From NCBI GenBank assembly GCA_021154885.1, contig JAJKHS010000077.1, forward strand, positions 1 through 64,000: a stretch of DNA of 64,000 bases, read 5' to 3'. The DNA is from Thermoanaerobaculum sp. (GTDB lineage Bacteria > Acidobacteriota > Thermoanaerobaculia > Multivoradales > UBA5704). A model generated the notes under the pieces. It saw only the letters and a program-made list of their open reading frames with translations, did no database searches and had not been told where the DNA came from. Both the position numbers and the translations under genes were made by a program. Numbering within the stretch: the first letter of the stretch is position 1; every line of letters begins with the position of its first letter. Positions 52,793 through 60,499 of the stretch are shown in pieces.

Positions 52793-54457
52793 TCACGTCT
52801 GCAGCACCCCCGTCCTGAACTCCGGGATCTGCGGGTTCATCGCCGCGCAGGCGAGCGAGCGGCCGAGGATCTTGCGGGTCTCGGCGGGGTCGAGGAGGGC
52901 GTCCACCCAGAGGCGGGCGGCGGCGTAGCGGGGCTCGGAGGCGGCGGTGTAGCGGGCCTTGATCTCGTCGAGGAGCTGCTTCTTCTCCTCTTCGGTCACG
53001 TCCGCGCCCCGGTTCTTGAGCTGGATCGAGGCGAGGGTCTTGCTCGCCTGGTCGCCGCCCATGACGGAGATGGAGGCCGAAGGCCAGGCGTAGACGAAGC
53101 GCGGACCGTAGGCCTTGCCGCACATGGCGTAGTTGCCGGCGCCAAAGGAGTTGCCGGCGAAGAGGGTGATCTTGGGCACGGTCGAGTTGGCCACGGCGTT
53201 CACCATCTTGGCGCCGTCCTTGATGATGCCCCCCCGCTCGGCCCGGCTCCCCACCATGAAACCCGTCACGTCCTGGATGAACAGCAGCGGGATCTTCTTC
53301 TGGTTGCAGAGCTCGACGAAGCGCGCCCCCTTGTCCGCCGAGTCGGAGTAGATGACGCCGCCGATCTGGAGCTCGCGGTCCGACGGGCCGGTGCCGGTCC
53401 TGCGCGGCACGATGGAGCGCTGGTTGGCCACGATGCCCACGGCCCAGCCGTCGATCCAGCCGGTGCCGCAGACCAGGGTCTGGCCGTAGGTGGCCTTGTA
53501 CTCGTCGAGCTCGCTGCCGTCGAGCAGACGGGCCAGCACCTCGTGGGTGTCGTAGGGCCGCGAGCGGTCGATGGGCATGATGCCGTAGAGGTCCTCGACG
53601 GGATAGAGCGGCTCCACGGGCTCGCGGCGGGCGAAGGGTGCCTGGGGCCCTTGCGCAAGCTGGGCGAACTGGCTGCGGATCTTCTCCAGGCACGCCGCGT
53701 CGCTGGGGTGGCGGTGGTCCACCACGCCCGAGATGTCGCACTGGACGATGGCGCCGCCCAGCTCCTCGTTGTCGATCTTCTCGCCGATGGCCGCCTGCAC
53801 GAGATGGGAGCCGGCGAGGAAGATGGACCCGGTCCCCTCCACGATGTGGGACTCGTCGCTCATGATCGGCAGGTAGGCGCCGCCCGCGACACAGGAGCCC
53901 ATGATGGCCGCCATCTGGAAGACCCCTTCGGCCGAGAGGCGGGCGTTGTTGTAGAAGGCGCGGCCGAAGTGCTCCTTGTCCGGGAAGATCTCGTCCTGCA
54001 GCGGGAGGAAGACGCCGGCCGAGTCCACCAGGTAGACGATGGGGAGCCGGTTTTCCAGGGCGATCTCCTGCGCCCGCAGCACCTTCTTGCAGGTCAGTGG
54101 GAACCAGGCCCCGGCCTTCACCGTGGCGTCGTTGGCCACCACCACCACGTCCCGGCCGTGGATGGCGCCGATTCCCACCACCACGCCGGCCGCCGGGGCG
54201 CCGCCGTACTCGCGATAGAACCCGTCGGCCACCCAGAGCCCCAGCTCGAGGAACGGCGCGCCGGGGTCGCACAGGGCCTCGACCCGCTCGCGGGCCGTCA
54301 TCTTCCCCTGGGCGCGCTGCTTGTCCTGCGCCTTCAGGCCGCCGCCCAGGCGGATGCGGTCCTCCTGCTCGCGCAGCCGCTCCACCTCGCGCCGCCAGTG
54401 ATCGGCCTGGCGCTCGAACGCCTCGTTCCGCTTGACCTTGCTCTCCAGGATCGCCAC
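52793..54457 (-). CDS. Acyl-CoA carboxylase carboxyltransferase (beta) subunit
   Basis: 554 aa. The two crotonase-like halves of the carboxyltransferase fold are visible: VVVGIGAIHGRDVVVVANDA, YLVDSAGVFLPLQDEIFPDK, MAAIMGSCVAGGAYLPIMSD and, in the C-half, LFIQDVTGFMVGSRAERGGI, TLFAGNSFGAGNYAMCGKAY with FVYAWPSASISVMGGDQAS. These are typical of methylcrotonyl-/geranyl-CoA carboxylase beta chains (about 535-555 aa). The carboxyl acceptor is unsaturated CoA in the Liu/Atu type; the specific substrate is not assignable by eye. No biotin-carboxylase subunit lies in the window. Same strand as the AtuA cluster but separated from it by two plus-strand genes. Confidence 0.88.
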   Translation of the reverse strand: MAILESKVKRNEAFERQADHWRREVERLREQEDRIRLGGGLKAQDKQRAQGKMTARERVEALCDPGAPFLELGLWVADGFYREYGGAPAAGVVVGIGAIHGRDVVVVANDATVKAGAWFPLTCKKVLRAQEIALENRLPIVYLVDSAGVFLPLQDEIFPDKEHFGRAFYNNARLSAEGVFQMAAIMGSCVAGGAYLPIMSDESHIVEGTGSIFLAGSHLVQAAIGEKIDNEELGGAIVQCDISGVVDHRHPSDAACLEKIRSQFAQLAQGPQAPFARREPVEPLYPVEDLYGIMPIDRSRPYDTHEVLARLLDGSELDEYKATYGQTLVCGTGWIDGWAVGIVANQRSIVPRRTGTGPSDRELQIGGVIYSDSADKGARFVELCNQKKIPLLFIQDVTGFMVGSRAERGGIIKDGAKMVNAVANSTVPKITLFAGNSFGAGNYAMCGKAYGPRFVYAWPSASISVMGGDQASKTLASIQLKNRGADVTEEEKKQLLDEIKARYTAASEPRYAAARLWVDALLDPAETRKILGRSLACAAMNPQIPEFRTGVLQT

Positions 54458-54500
54458 GAGCCCTCCCTTTGCGAAGCGGGGGCATTATATGGGGAGGACT

Positions 54501-55115
54501 TCACTTCCAGCCTTCAGGGCGCACGAGAGTCGAACCGTCCTCCTGCTTGATTTGGTCGGGAAGTTGACTGGCGGCGAGCTTGGCGCGGCCGATCACGAGA
54601 TAGCCATGTGCCGCCAGAGCAAGACTCTGGGAGAACCGGCCCGGGGGAAAGGCGGCAATGACTCGCTTGCCCGGGAAAAGCGCCCTGACCTTCAAGATTA
54701 CTGGAGTCAAATCGCTGTCCGCCGAGATCAGCAGTGCCGCGTCGAATGAGTCCAGGACAGCGTCGGAGAGGAGCTCGACCGCGATGTTGACGTCGGTCAT
54801 TTTCTCGCTGGGGACGTCGATCTCGATCCCACAGTGAGCGCATCGCCGCAGTGTATTCTGGTATTTGCCGTAGTAGACGGAGCAACCCTCAAGCCTTCCG
54901 TAGGCATCCAAGAGCGTCTTCTGCTGTTTCTGCTTCTGGCTTGGTCCGATGAGCGGGGCGGTGAAGTAGCGCACTCCGGAAACAATCTGACCCGGCTTTG
55001 CCAGGCTGTCTATCAGCTTGGACACGTCGAGCCAGAAGAACCTGCTCCAGCCCTTGGATCTCAGGCCAAAATAGAGATTGAAGCTGTCCACATAACCCAT
55101 CACCCTCTGGGGCAA
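54501..55115 (-). CDS. NYN-domain (PIN-like) protein
   Basis: 204 aa. VMGYVDSFNLYFGLRSKGWS holds the first catalytic Asp of the NYN/LabA-like fold, KMTDVNIAVELLSDAVLDSF the middle acidic residues, and AALLISADSDLTPVILKVRA the S-x-D-S-D-L-x-P signature. Two CxxC-like cysteines (RRCAHCGIEID) may form a zinc ribbon. NYN proteins are predicted or shown to be metal-dependent RNases. TTG 55115 with AGAGG upstream is the likely start; ATG 55100 is an alternative. Codon use is less GC-rich than core genes. Confidence 0.78.
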   Translation of the reverse strand: MPQRVMGYVDSFNLYFGLRSKGWSRFFWLDVSKLIDSLAKPGQIVSGVRYFTAPLIGPSQKQKQQKTLLDAYGRLEGCSVYYGKYQNTLRRCAHCGIEIDVPSEKMTDVNIAVELLSDAVLDSFDAALLISADSDLTPVILKVRALFPGKRVIAAFPPGRFSQSLALAAHGYLVIGRAKLAASQLPDQIKQEDGSTLVRPEGWK

Positions 55116-55145
55116 GCACTTACCTCTCAGTCTGCTCGGTACGTA

Positions 55146-55174
55146 TTGACAGTGGACCGCGGTGCGCCTATACT
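55146..55174 (+). promoter_or_regulatory. Near-consensus sigma-70 promoter
   Basis: TTGACA (55146-55151) and TATACT (55169-55174) lie 17 bp apart: perfect -35, one mismatch from TATAAT. Transcription should begin near 55181, about 200 bp before csbD, and would meet the intrinsic terminator at 55211-55243. Confidence 0.7.
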
Positions 55175-55180
55175 TCCCTC

Positions 55181-55243
55181 AGCCCCCCCAGTGCTAGTAC
55201 CACTGGGCCGACAGTCCCCCGGAAACGGGGGCTGTTTCTTTTT
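55181..55243 (+). ncRNA. Candidate small RNA or attenuator leader of csbD
   Basis: From the promoter, the transcript would contain a perfect 7-bp hairpin CCCAGTG (55187-55193) / CACTGGG (55201-55207) and then a terminator ACAGTCCCCC / GGGGGCTGT (55211-55235, one bulge) followed by TTTCTTTTT. That is a self-contained unit of about 63 nt with two stem-loops. Past it, a further hairpin (AGCAAGAG...CTCCTTGCT, about 55278-55316) precedes csbD. It may be a free sRNA or a switch regulating readthrough. Confidence 0.5.
55211..55243 (+). terminator. Intrinsic terminator upstream of csbD
   Basis: A GC-rich stem with one bulge and a GGAAAC-type loop is followed by nine mostly T bases (55235-55243), a classic rho-independent terminator on the plus strand. 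Confidence 0.7.
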
Positions 55244-55382
55244 GGAGGCAACTTCATTTTACTGGTTCTGGAGATTCCCAGCAAGAGTCCCACGCCGCAA
55301 CGCGGCATGCTCCTTGCTACTTATCTGGAGACGGCCGGCGGCAAGATCGGCCGGTCCAATGCAACCACTGAAAGGAGTCAGC

Positions 55383-55616
55383 ATGGCCGCCACCACACAC
55401 ATCCTCGAGGGACGCTGGAAGCAGCTCAAGGGCGAAGCCAGGCGGACCTGGGGCAAGCTCACGGACGACGATTGGGACCGCGCCGCAGGGAACCGCGACA
55501 AGCTGGTCGGCGCTCTCCAGGAGCGTTACGGATGGGAGAAGACCCGCGCCGAATCGGACTTCGATAAGTGGGTCGATTCCGTGAGCACCGATACGAGGGA
55601 GCCGGAAAAGCGCTGA
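55383..55616 (+). CDS. csbD: CsbD-family stress protein
   Basis: 77 aa from ATG 55383, with AAAGGAG upstream. THILEGRWKQLKGEARRTWG then KLTDDDWDRAAGNRDKLVGA and LQERYGWEKTRAESDFDKWV match the small CsbD/YjbJ family (W-x-x-x-K-G-x-x-x-x-x-W-G-x-L-T-D-D-D). These abundant acidic helical proteins are induced in general stress; molecular role is unknown. A structured leader lies upstream. Confidence 0.88.
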   Translation: MAATTHILEGRWKQLKGEARRTWGKLTDDDWDRAAGNRDKLVGALQERYGWEKTRAESDFDKWVDSVSTDTREPEKR

Positions 55617-55690
55617 GCCGCCTCTCGGATGAGGATATGAGGAGGGCGGCAGGTCAGGCCGCCCTTGTTCACGTCTGCTAGCATTCCCTC

Positions 55691-55930
55691 GTGAGCCCAA
55701 CTATTTTCCGAGAGAGAGGGTTTCGTTTCTTCTTCTTCTCCCGGGAGGAACCGAGACCGCATATCCACGTCCACTGTGGACACGGAGAAGCAAAATTCTG
55801 GCTGGAACCTGAGGTCGAGCTGGCGCAGAATTACGGCTTGACGGCGGCCGATCTCCGGGTCGTCGCCAATTTGATCGGGGAGCACGAAGATGAGATCAAG
55901 CGCTCTTGGCAGCAACACTTCGGACGCTGA
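55691..55930 (+). CDS. DUF4160 protein
   Basis: 79 aa from GTG 55691. MSPTIFRERGFRFFFFSREE then PRPHIHVHCGHGEAKFWLEP is the DUF4160 signature (R-x-x-F-F-F-x-S-x-E...P-H-I-H-V), followed by a helix ending EDEIKRSWQQHFGR. Such proteins normally pair with DUF2442 proteins, as here (41-bp overlap). A toxin-antitoxin role is suspected but unproven. Confidence 0.8.
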   Translation: MSPTIFRERGFRFFFFSREEPRPHIHVHCGHGEAKFWLEPEVELAQNYGLTAADLRVVANLIGEHEDEIKRSWQQHFGR

Positions 55931-56156
55931 AGTCACCCACATATCCCAGCATGGCTTCTGGCTCCTGCTGGGAGATCGGGAGCTGTTCCTCGCTTTTAGC
56001 AGTTTCCCCTGGTTCCGAGATGCCTCGATCTCGGCCATCCTGAACGTAGAATGGCCGCAACTTCACCACCTCTACTGGCCCGACCTCGACGTCGACCTCG
56101 CCGTGGAGTCGATCGAGCACCCGGAGCGGTATCCCTTGATCTCCAAGCATTCATGA
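55890..56156 (+). CDS. DUF2442 protein
   Basis: 88 aa from ATG 55890. AEVTHISQHGFWLLLGDREL then FLAFSSFPWFRDASISAILN and WPQLHHLYWPDLDVDLAVES followed by IEHPERYPL fit DUF2442 (H-G-F-W-L, F-P-W-F-x-x-A, H-x-L-x-W-P-x-L-D-V-D-L). Its stop overlaps the start of the next gene (ATGA), so all three are likely co-transcribed. Confidence 0.8.
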   Translation: MRSSALGSNTSDAEVTHISQHGFWLLLGDRELFLAFSSFPWFRDASISAILNVEWPQLHHLYWPDLDVDLAVESIEHPERYPLISKHS

Positions 56157-56863
56157 AGATCCACCTGCTCGCCTTCGCCAGCGCCGGCGACGCCCTGGGC
56201 GCTTCCGAGATGGAGTTGGAGATGCCCGAGGGCAGCCGGGTCTCCGATCTGCGCGCCCGGCTCGACCGCGAGCACCCGGGGATGGTCCCCCTTTGGCCGC
56301 GGCTGGCGGTGGCGGTGGACGGCCGTGTCGTCTCCGTCGAGGAGCCTTTGCGAGATGGCGCCGAGGTGGCCCTGCTGCCGCCGGTGTCCGGCGGGAGCGG
56401 CGAGCCTCCCTGGGCCGAGCTGGTCGACGGCCTTCTCGACACCGGCAGCGCCGTCGCCGCCGTGTCGGGCCCGGGTCGGGGCGCCGTGGTGGTCTTCCTG
56501 GGCACGGTGCGCGACCGCCACGCCGGACGGCCGGTCGAGAAGCTCACCTACACCGCCTATCGCCCCATGGCCTTGGAGGGGCTGCGCCGGATCGTGGCCG
56601 ACCTCGAAGCGTCGGCTCCCGGTCTGCGGGTGGCGATCGTCCACCGCCTGGGCGAGGTGCCGGTGGGCGAGGCGAGCGTGGTCATCGCCGTCGGCTCCCC
56701 CCACCGCGCCGCCGCCTACGAGGCGAGCCGCACGGCCCTGGAGCGCCTGAAGGCCGAGATCCCCATCTGGAAGCGGGAGCACTACGCGGACGGCAAGGCG
56801 GCCTGGCGGGAGGAGGAGACGCTGGCCTCCCCCTCCCTCGCCTCGTCGACGGATCCCCCCTAG
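56153..56863 (+). CDS. MoaD-MoaE fusion, molybdopterin synthase
   Basis: 236 aa from ATG 56153. Residues 1-81 form a MoaD ubiquitin-like fold ending LLPPVSGG (Gly80-Gly81). Residues about 85-236 are MoaE: PGRGAVVVFLGTVRDRHAGR, VAIVHRLGEVPVGEASVVIA, VGSPHRAAAYEASRTALERL and the catalytic Lys region AEIPIWKREHYADG. MoaD's C-terminal Gly must be free to form a thiocarboxylate, so the chain should be cut after Gly81, as reported for MoaX of mycobacteria. It makes the molybdenum cofactor, used by the oxidoreductase at 61562. Confidence 0.9.
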   Translation: MKIHLLAFASAGDALGASEMELEMPEGSRVSDLRARLDREHPGMVPLWPRLAVAVDGRVVSVEEPLRDGAEVALLPPVSGGSGEPPWAELVDGLLDTGSAVAAVSGPGRGAVVVFLGTVRDRHAGRPVEKLTYTAYRPMALEGLRRIVADLEASAPGLRVAIVHRLGEVPVGEASVVIAVGSPHRAAAYEASRTALERLKAEIPIWKREHYADGKAAWREEETLASPSLASSTDPP

Positions 56864-58410
56864 CTCCCGCCCCCCGCCGATGCCATGAAAGCGGCGATGT
56901 CCTTCTTGAGCTGCTCGCGGTCGGCGCGGCGGATGTACATCATGTGGCCGGCCTGGTAGTAGTGCAGGCTCACCCGCTGCCGGTAGGCGGGCTCGAAGCC
57001 GAGATGGTCGAAGGTGTACTCGGTGGCGAAGAACGGCGTCGCAAGGTCGTAGTAGCCGTTGCCCACGAAAACCTTGAGGGCCGGGTTCTGGGCCATCGCC
57101 TTGCGCAGGTCCTCCGCCACGTTGACGTAGGAGTTCGCGAACTCGTCGTAGCTCCACGGACGGACCCGGTCGGTGAGGATCTCGTAGGGCAGGTCGCTCT
57201 TGAAGCCCAGCTCCTGGCTGACGTAATTGTTGAGCATCGCCGTGTACGTCCCCTGGATGGCGGCATAGCTGGGATCGGATTCGGCCGTGGCGCCAGCGAC
57301 GTCGCGGTCCATCCCCTTGAAGCGGCCGTCGAGGCGGCCCACCGTCGTGCGCTGATCGCGCAGCAGCTCCTTGACGAACTCCTGGATCGGCGGCCGCAGG
57401 TTGGTGCGCGAGACGAAGTCCGCGGACAGCCCCGTGTAGCGCGCGACCTTGCCGGCGACGTCCTTCCACTCCTCCGGAGTCAGCCCGTTGCCCTTGGCCA
57501 AGGCCAGCGTGTACTCGCCCAGGGCAAAGCGGCGCGCCTCGGCCGTCGCCTTCTCGACACCGGCGGCCTCAAGGTCCGCGGGCAGCCGCTTGTGGTACCA
57601 GGCGATGGCCGTGTAGGTGGGGAGGAACAGCGGGTACGGCAGGTCGTTGCCGACGTCGAAACGGGCGGTCTGGAAGTTGAGGATCGAGGAGAGCAGGACG
57701 ATGCCGTTCAGGTACATTCCGTGACGGCTCTGGAGGACGTTCGACAGCCGGGCGGAGCGGGTGGTGCCGTAGCTCTCGCCGGCCAGGAACTTGGGGCTCG
57801 ACCAGCGGCCGAAGCGGCTGGTCCAGAGGCGGATGAACTCCGCCATTGTCTCGGCGTCCTCCTTGACGCCATAGAACTTCTTGGGGTCCACGCCCGGGAC
57901 GGCCCGGCTGTAGCCCGTGGTCACCGGATCGATGAACACCAGGTCGGTGATGTCGAGGAGCGACTCGCCGTTGTCTCCCAGCTCGTAGGGCGGCGGCAGG
58001 GCCATCCCTTCGTCATCCGTCTTCACCCGCTTGGGCCCGAAGGCGCCGAGGTGGAGCCAGACGGAGGACGAGCCCGGGCCGCCGTTATAGGTGTAGGTGA
58101 TCGGCCGCTTCGAGCGGTCGGCGATGCCGTCCCGGGCATAGTAGGTGAAGAAGATCGAGGCCCGGGCCTTCCCCTCCTCGTCCCGCAGGACCAGGGTGCC
58201 GGCGGTGGCCGTGTAGCGGATCTCCTTGCCGCCGATCACCGCCTTGTGCTGGGTGGTGACCAGCCTGTCTTCAACTTTGGGGACGGCGGCTTCGTGCCTG
58301 GCGGCCGGCGCCTTCTTGGGGGCATCGTCGGCTGCATCGGGTTCCTGGGCCGCGAGCGGAGCGAGGGCGAGGGTGAAAGCGAGAACGATCCAGAGGGCTG
58401 GCTGGCGCAT
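56860..58410 (-). CDS. Serine carboxypeptidase-like (S10) secreted protein
   Basis: 516 aa from ATG 58410, start chosen by the signal peptide MRQPALWIVLAFTLALAPLA. ITYTYNGGPGSSSVWLHLGA is the S10 oxyanion motif, GESYGTTRSARLSNVLQSRH carries the catalytic Ser (GESYG), NGYYDLATPFFATEYTF the Asp, and YYQAGHMMYIR the His. S10 enzymes trim C-terminal residues in acidic or extracellular settings. The stop overlaps the MoaD-MoaE gene end by 4 bp (convergent). Confidence 0.88.
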   Translation of the reverse strand: MRQPALWIVLAFTLALAPLAAQEPDAADDAPKKAPAARHEAAVPKVEDRLVTTQHKAVIGGKEIRYTATAGTLVLRDEEGKARASIFFTYYARDGIADRSKRPITYTYNGGPGSSSVWLHLGAFGPKRVKTDDEGMALPPPYELGDNGESLLDITDLVFIDPVTTGYSRAVPGVDPKKFYGVKEDAETMAEFIRLWTSRFGRWSSPKFLAGESYGTTRSARLSNVLQSRHGMYLNGIVLLSSILNFQTARFDVGNDLPYPLFLPTYTAIAWYHKRLPADLEAAGVEKATAEARRFALGEYTLALAKGNGLTPEEWKDVAGKVARYTGLSADFVSRTNLRPPIQEFVKELLRDQRTTVGRLDGRFKGMDRDVAGATAESDPSYAAIQGTYTAMLNNYVSQELGFKSDLPYEILTDRVRPWSYDEFANSYVNVAEDLRKAMAQNPALKVFVGNGYYDLATPFFATEYTFDHLGFEPAYRQRVSLHYYQAGHMMYIRRADREQLKKDIAAFMASAGGGS

Positions 58411-58529
58411 GCCGGGGATTATCCACGAAAGCGAAGGGGAAAAGTCCCCCTCTCCTTTGCCGGAACCCCCTACGGAACCCCCCGGCTCCAAGGGGGTTCC
58501 TCAAAAAACGGGTCTGAATCGGAGAGCGC

Positions 58530-59999
58530 CTAGTACCGCGGCACCGAGGGATCGACCTGGATGCTCCAGGCGTTGATGCCGCCGGCGAGGTTGATGGCGC
58601 GGGAGAAGCCCATCTGGCGCAGGAAGCTCGTGGCCCGGGCCGAGCGCATGCCGGTGTGACAGAGGGACACGATGGTGGAGGCCGGATCGAGCTCGCCCAG
58701 CCGGTCCTGCAGCTCGTGCAGGGGGATCAGCGTCGACCCCTCGAGGCGACCGATCTCCCACTCCGGGGGGTTGCGCACGTCGAGGACGGTCAACGGCCGC
58801 CCCTCGTCGCGCCAGGCCTTGAGCTGCGGGGCCGAGATCTCGAACGCCTCCTCCACCGTCTCGGCGTGCGGGTCGATGCCGCAGAACTGGTCGTAGTCGA
58901 TCAACGAAGTCTGCGTCGGATGGTCTGAGCAGACGGGGCAATTCGGGTCCTTGCGCAGCTTGAGCTCGCGGAACTTCATCTTGAGAGCGTCGAACAGCAC
59001 CAGGCGGCCGATGAGCGGATCGCCGACGCCGACGATCAGCTTGATCACCTCATTGGCCTGGAGCGAGCCGATGATCCCCGGCAGCACTCCCAGCACGCCG
59101 CCCTCGGCGCAGGAGGGGACGAGCCCCGGCGGCGGCGGCTCCGGGAACAGGCAGCGGTAGCACGGCCCCCGTGCCCCCCAGAAGATCGAGACCTGACCCT
59201 CGAAGCGGAAGATCGAGCCGTAGACGTTCGGCTTGCCCAGCAGCACGCAGGCGTCGTTGACCAGGTAGCGGGTGGGGAAGTTGTCGGTGCCGTCGACGAC
59301 GATGTCGTAGTCCCGGAACAGCTCCAGGGCGTTCGACGAGTCGAGGCGCACCTCGTGGGGGACGACCTTGATGTGCGGGTTGAGGTCCCGCAGGCGCTCG
59401 GTCGCGGCCTGGATCTTCGGCCGGCCCACGGAGGAGCGACCGAAGAGCACCTGGCGGTGGAGATTGCTCTCGTCGACGACGTCGAAGTCCACCATGCCGA
59501 GGGTGCCGACGCCGGCCGCGGCCAGGTAGAGGCCGAGGGGGGAGCCCAGGCCGCCCGCGCCGATGGTCAGCACCTTCGCCGCTTTGAGCCGGCGCTGGCC
59601 GGCGGTGCCCACCTCCGGCATGATGAGGTGCCGGCTGTAGTGGCGGAACTCGGCCGGCGACAGCTCTGGCAGCTCATCGATTTCGCGCGCCGTTTGCAGG
59701 GCGGAGGCGCCGGGAGCTCCACCGGCACCGCCGGCGATCGAGGGGATGATCGACAGCGTGTCGCCGCTCGCCACCGGGGTGCCCTCGCGCTGGAGGTGCC
59801 GCACGTCGTCGTCGTTGAGGAAGATGTTGACGAAGGTGCGCAGCGCGCCGTCGTCGCCGTACAGGTGGCGCTGGAGCGCCGGGTGGCGGCGGGTGAGATC
59901 CTGCATCGCCTCGCCGACCGTCGCCCCCTCGACCTGGACCTCGCCGTGGTCGCCGGTGAAGCGGCGCAGGGGGGTGGGAATCTGAACCGTGACGCTCAC
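58530..59999 (-). CDS. CysO/MoaD-like carrier - MoeB/MoeZ E1 - rhodanese triple fusion
   Basis: 489 aa from GTG 59999. Residues 1-91 are a sulfur-carrier ubiquitin fold (VTVQIPTPLRRFTGDHGEVQ ... TLSIIPSIAGG, Gly90-Gly91). Residues about 112-360 are an adenylating E1 (MoeB/ThiF type): VLTIGAGGLGSPLGLYLAAA for ATP, DGTDNFPTRYLVNDACVLLG, and zinc Cys pairs CYRC and CPVC. Residues about 375-489 are a rhodanese with active-site SLCHTGMRSA. In mycobacteria CysO and MoeZ are separate; here carrier and activator are one chain. The gene follows the JAMM gene with no gap in the operon. The carrier must be cut after Gly91 or act in cis. Confidence 0.9.
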   Translation of the reverse strand: MSVTVQIPTPLRRFTGDHGEVQVEGATVGEAMQDLTRRHPALQRHLYGDDGALRTFVNIFLNDDDVRHLQREGTPVASGDTLSIIPSIAGGAGGAPGASALQTAREIDELPELSPAEFRHYSRHLIMPEVGTAGQRRLKAAKVLTIGAGGLGSPLGLYLAAAGVGTLGMVDFDVVDESNLHRQVLFGRSSVGRPKIQAATERLRDLNPHIKVVPHEVRLDSSNALELFRDYDIVVDGTDNFPTRYLVNDACVLLGKPNVYGSIFRFEGQVSIFWGARGPCYRCLFPEPPPPGLVPSCAEGGVLGVLPGIIGSLQANEVIKLIVGVGDPLIGRLVLFDALKMKFRELKLRKDPNCPVCSDHPTQTSLIDYDQFCGIDPHAETVEEAFEISAPQLKAWRDEGRPLTVLDVRNPPEWEIGRLEGSTLIPLHELQDRLGELDPASTIVSLCHTGMRSARATSFLRQMGFSRAINLAGGINAWSIQVDPSVPRY

Positions 60000-60494
60000 T
60001 TAGACCGCCTCCTTCTGGATACCGGAGGGAACGAGGGGAGTGGCAGGCTCGGCCGCCGGATCGATCGCCTGCTGGATCGCCTCTTCCTCGAACCGCTCGC
60101 GGTCGTCGGAGAGACGCCAGCTCCGGGTGTCGGCCACCTTGCCGCCCTCGACGGAAACGATGACGTAGGAAAGCCCGGGCCACGCATGGTCACGGTCGAA
60201 CTCGCTCGGCCGCGCCGGATGGTCCGGGTGGGAATGATAGTAGCCGACGACGTCGAGGCCGAGAGCGCGCGCCTCCTTGTTGGCGGCGAGCACGGTTTCG
60301 GGGCTGATCAGGTAGCGGTTGTGCCGGCTCTCCTGGCGCTCGTTGCTCACCGGCAGGACCCGCACGACGGCGGTCAGCTCCGTCGCGACATTGAAACGAC
60401 CGATCAGGAAGCCGCAGCACTCTTCCGGGTAGCTGGCGGCCGCATGCTCCTCGGCCGCCTGCCGATCGCTGGGCGTGATCTCCAGGGTGAACAT
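60000..60494 (-). CDS. JAMM/Mov34 metalloprotease (Mec-like)
   Basis: 164 aa from ATG 60494. The JAMM zinc site is complete: Glu24/25 in YPEECCGFLIG, then VVGYYHSHPDHPARPSEFDR giving His87, His89, Ser97 and Asp100 (H-S-H-P-x6-S-x2-D). Homologous Mec+ in Mycobacterium tuberculosis cleaves Cys from CysO-Cys. Its position between the cysteine synthase and the CysO-like fusion, directly adjacent to both, strongly supports this role. It might also cut the fused carrier from its E1 domain. Confidence 0.88.
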   Translation of the reverse strand: MFTLEITPSDRQAAEEHAAASYPEECCGFLIGRFNVATELTAVVRVLPVSNERQESRHNRYLISPETVLAANKEARALGLDVVGYYHSHPDHPARPSEFDRDHAWPGLSYVIVSVEGGKVADTRSWRLSDDRERFEEEAIQQAIDPAAEPATPLVPSGIQKEAV

Positions 60495-60499
60495 GACTC

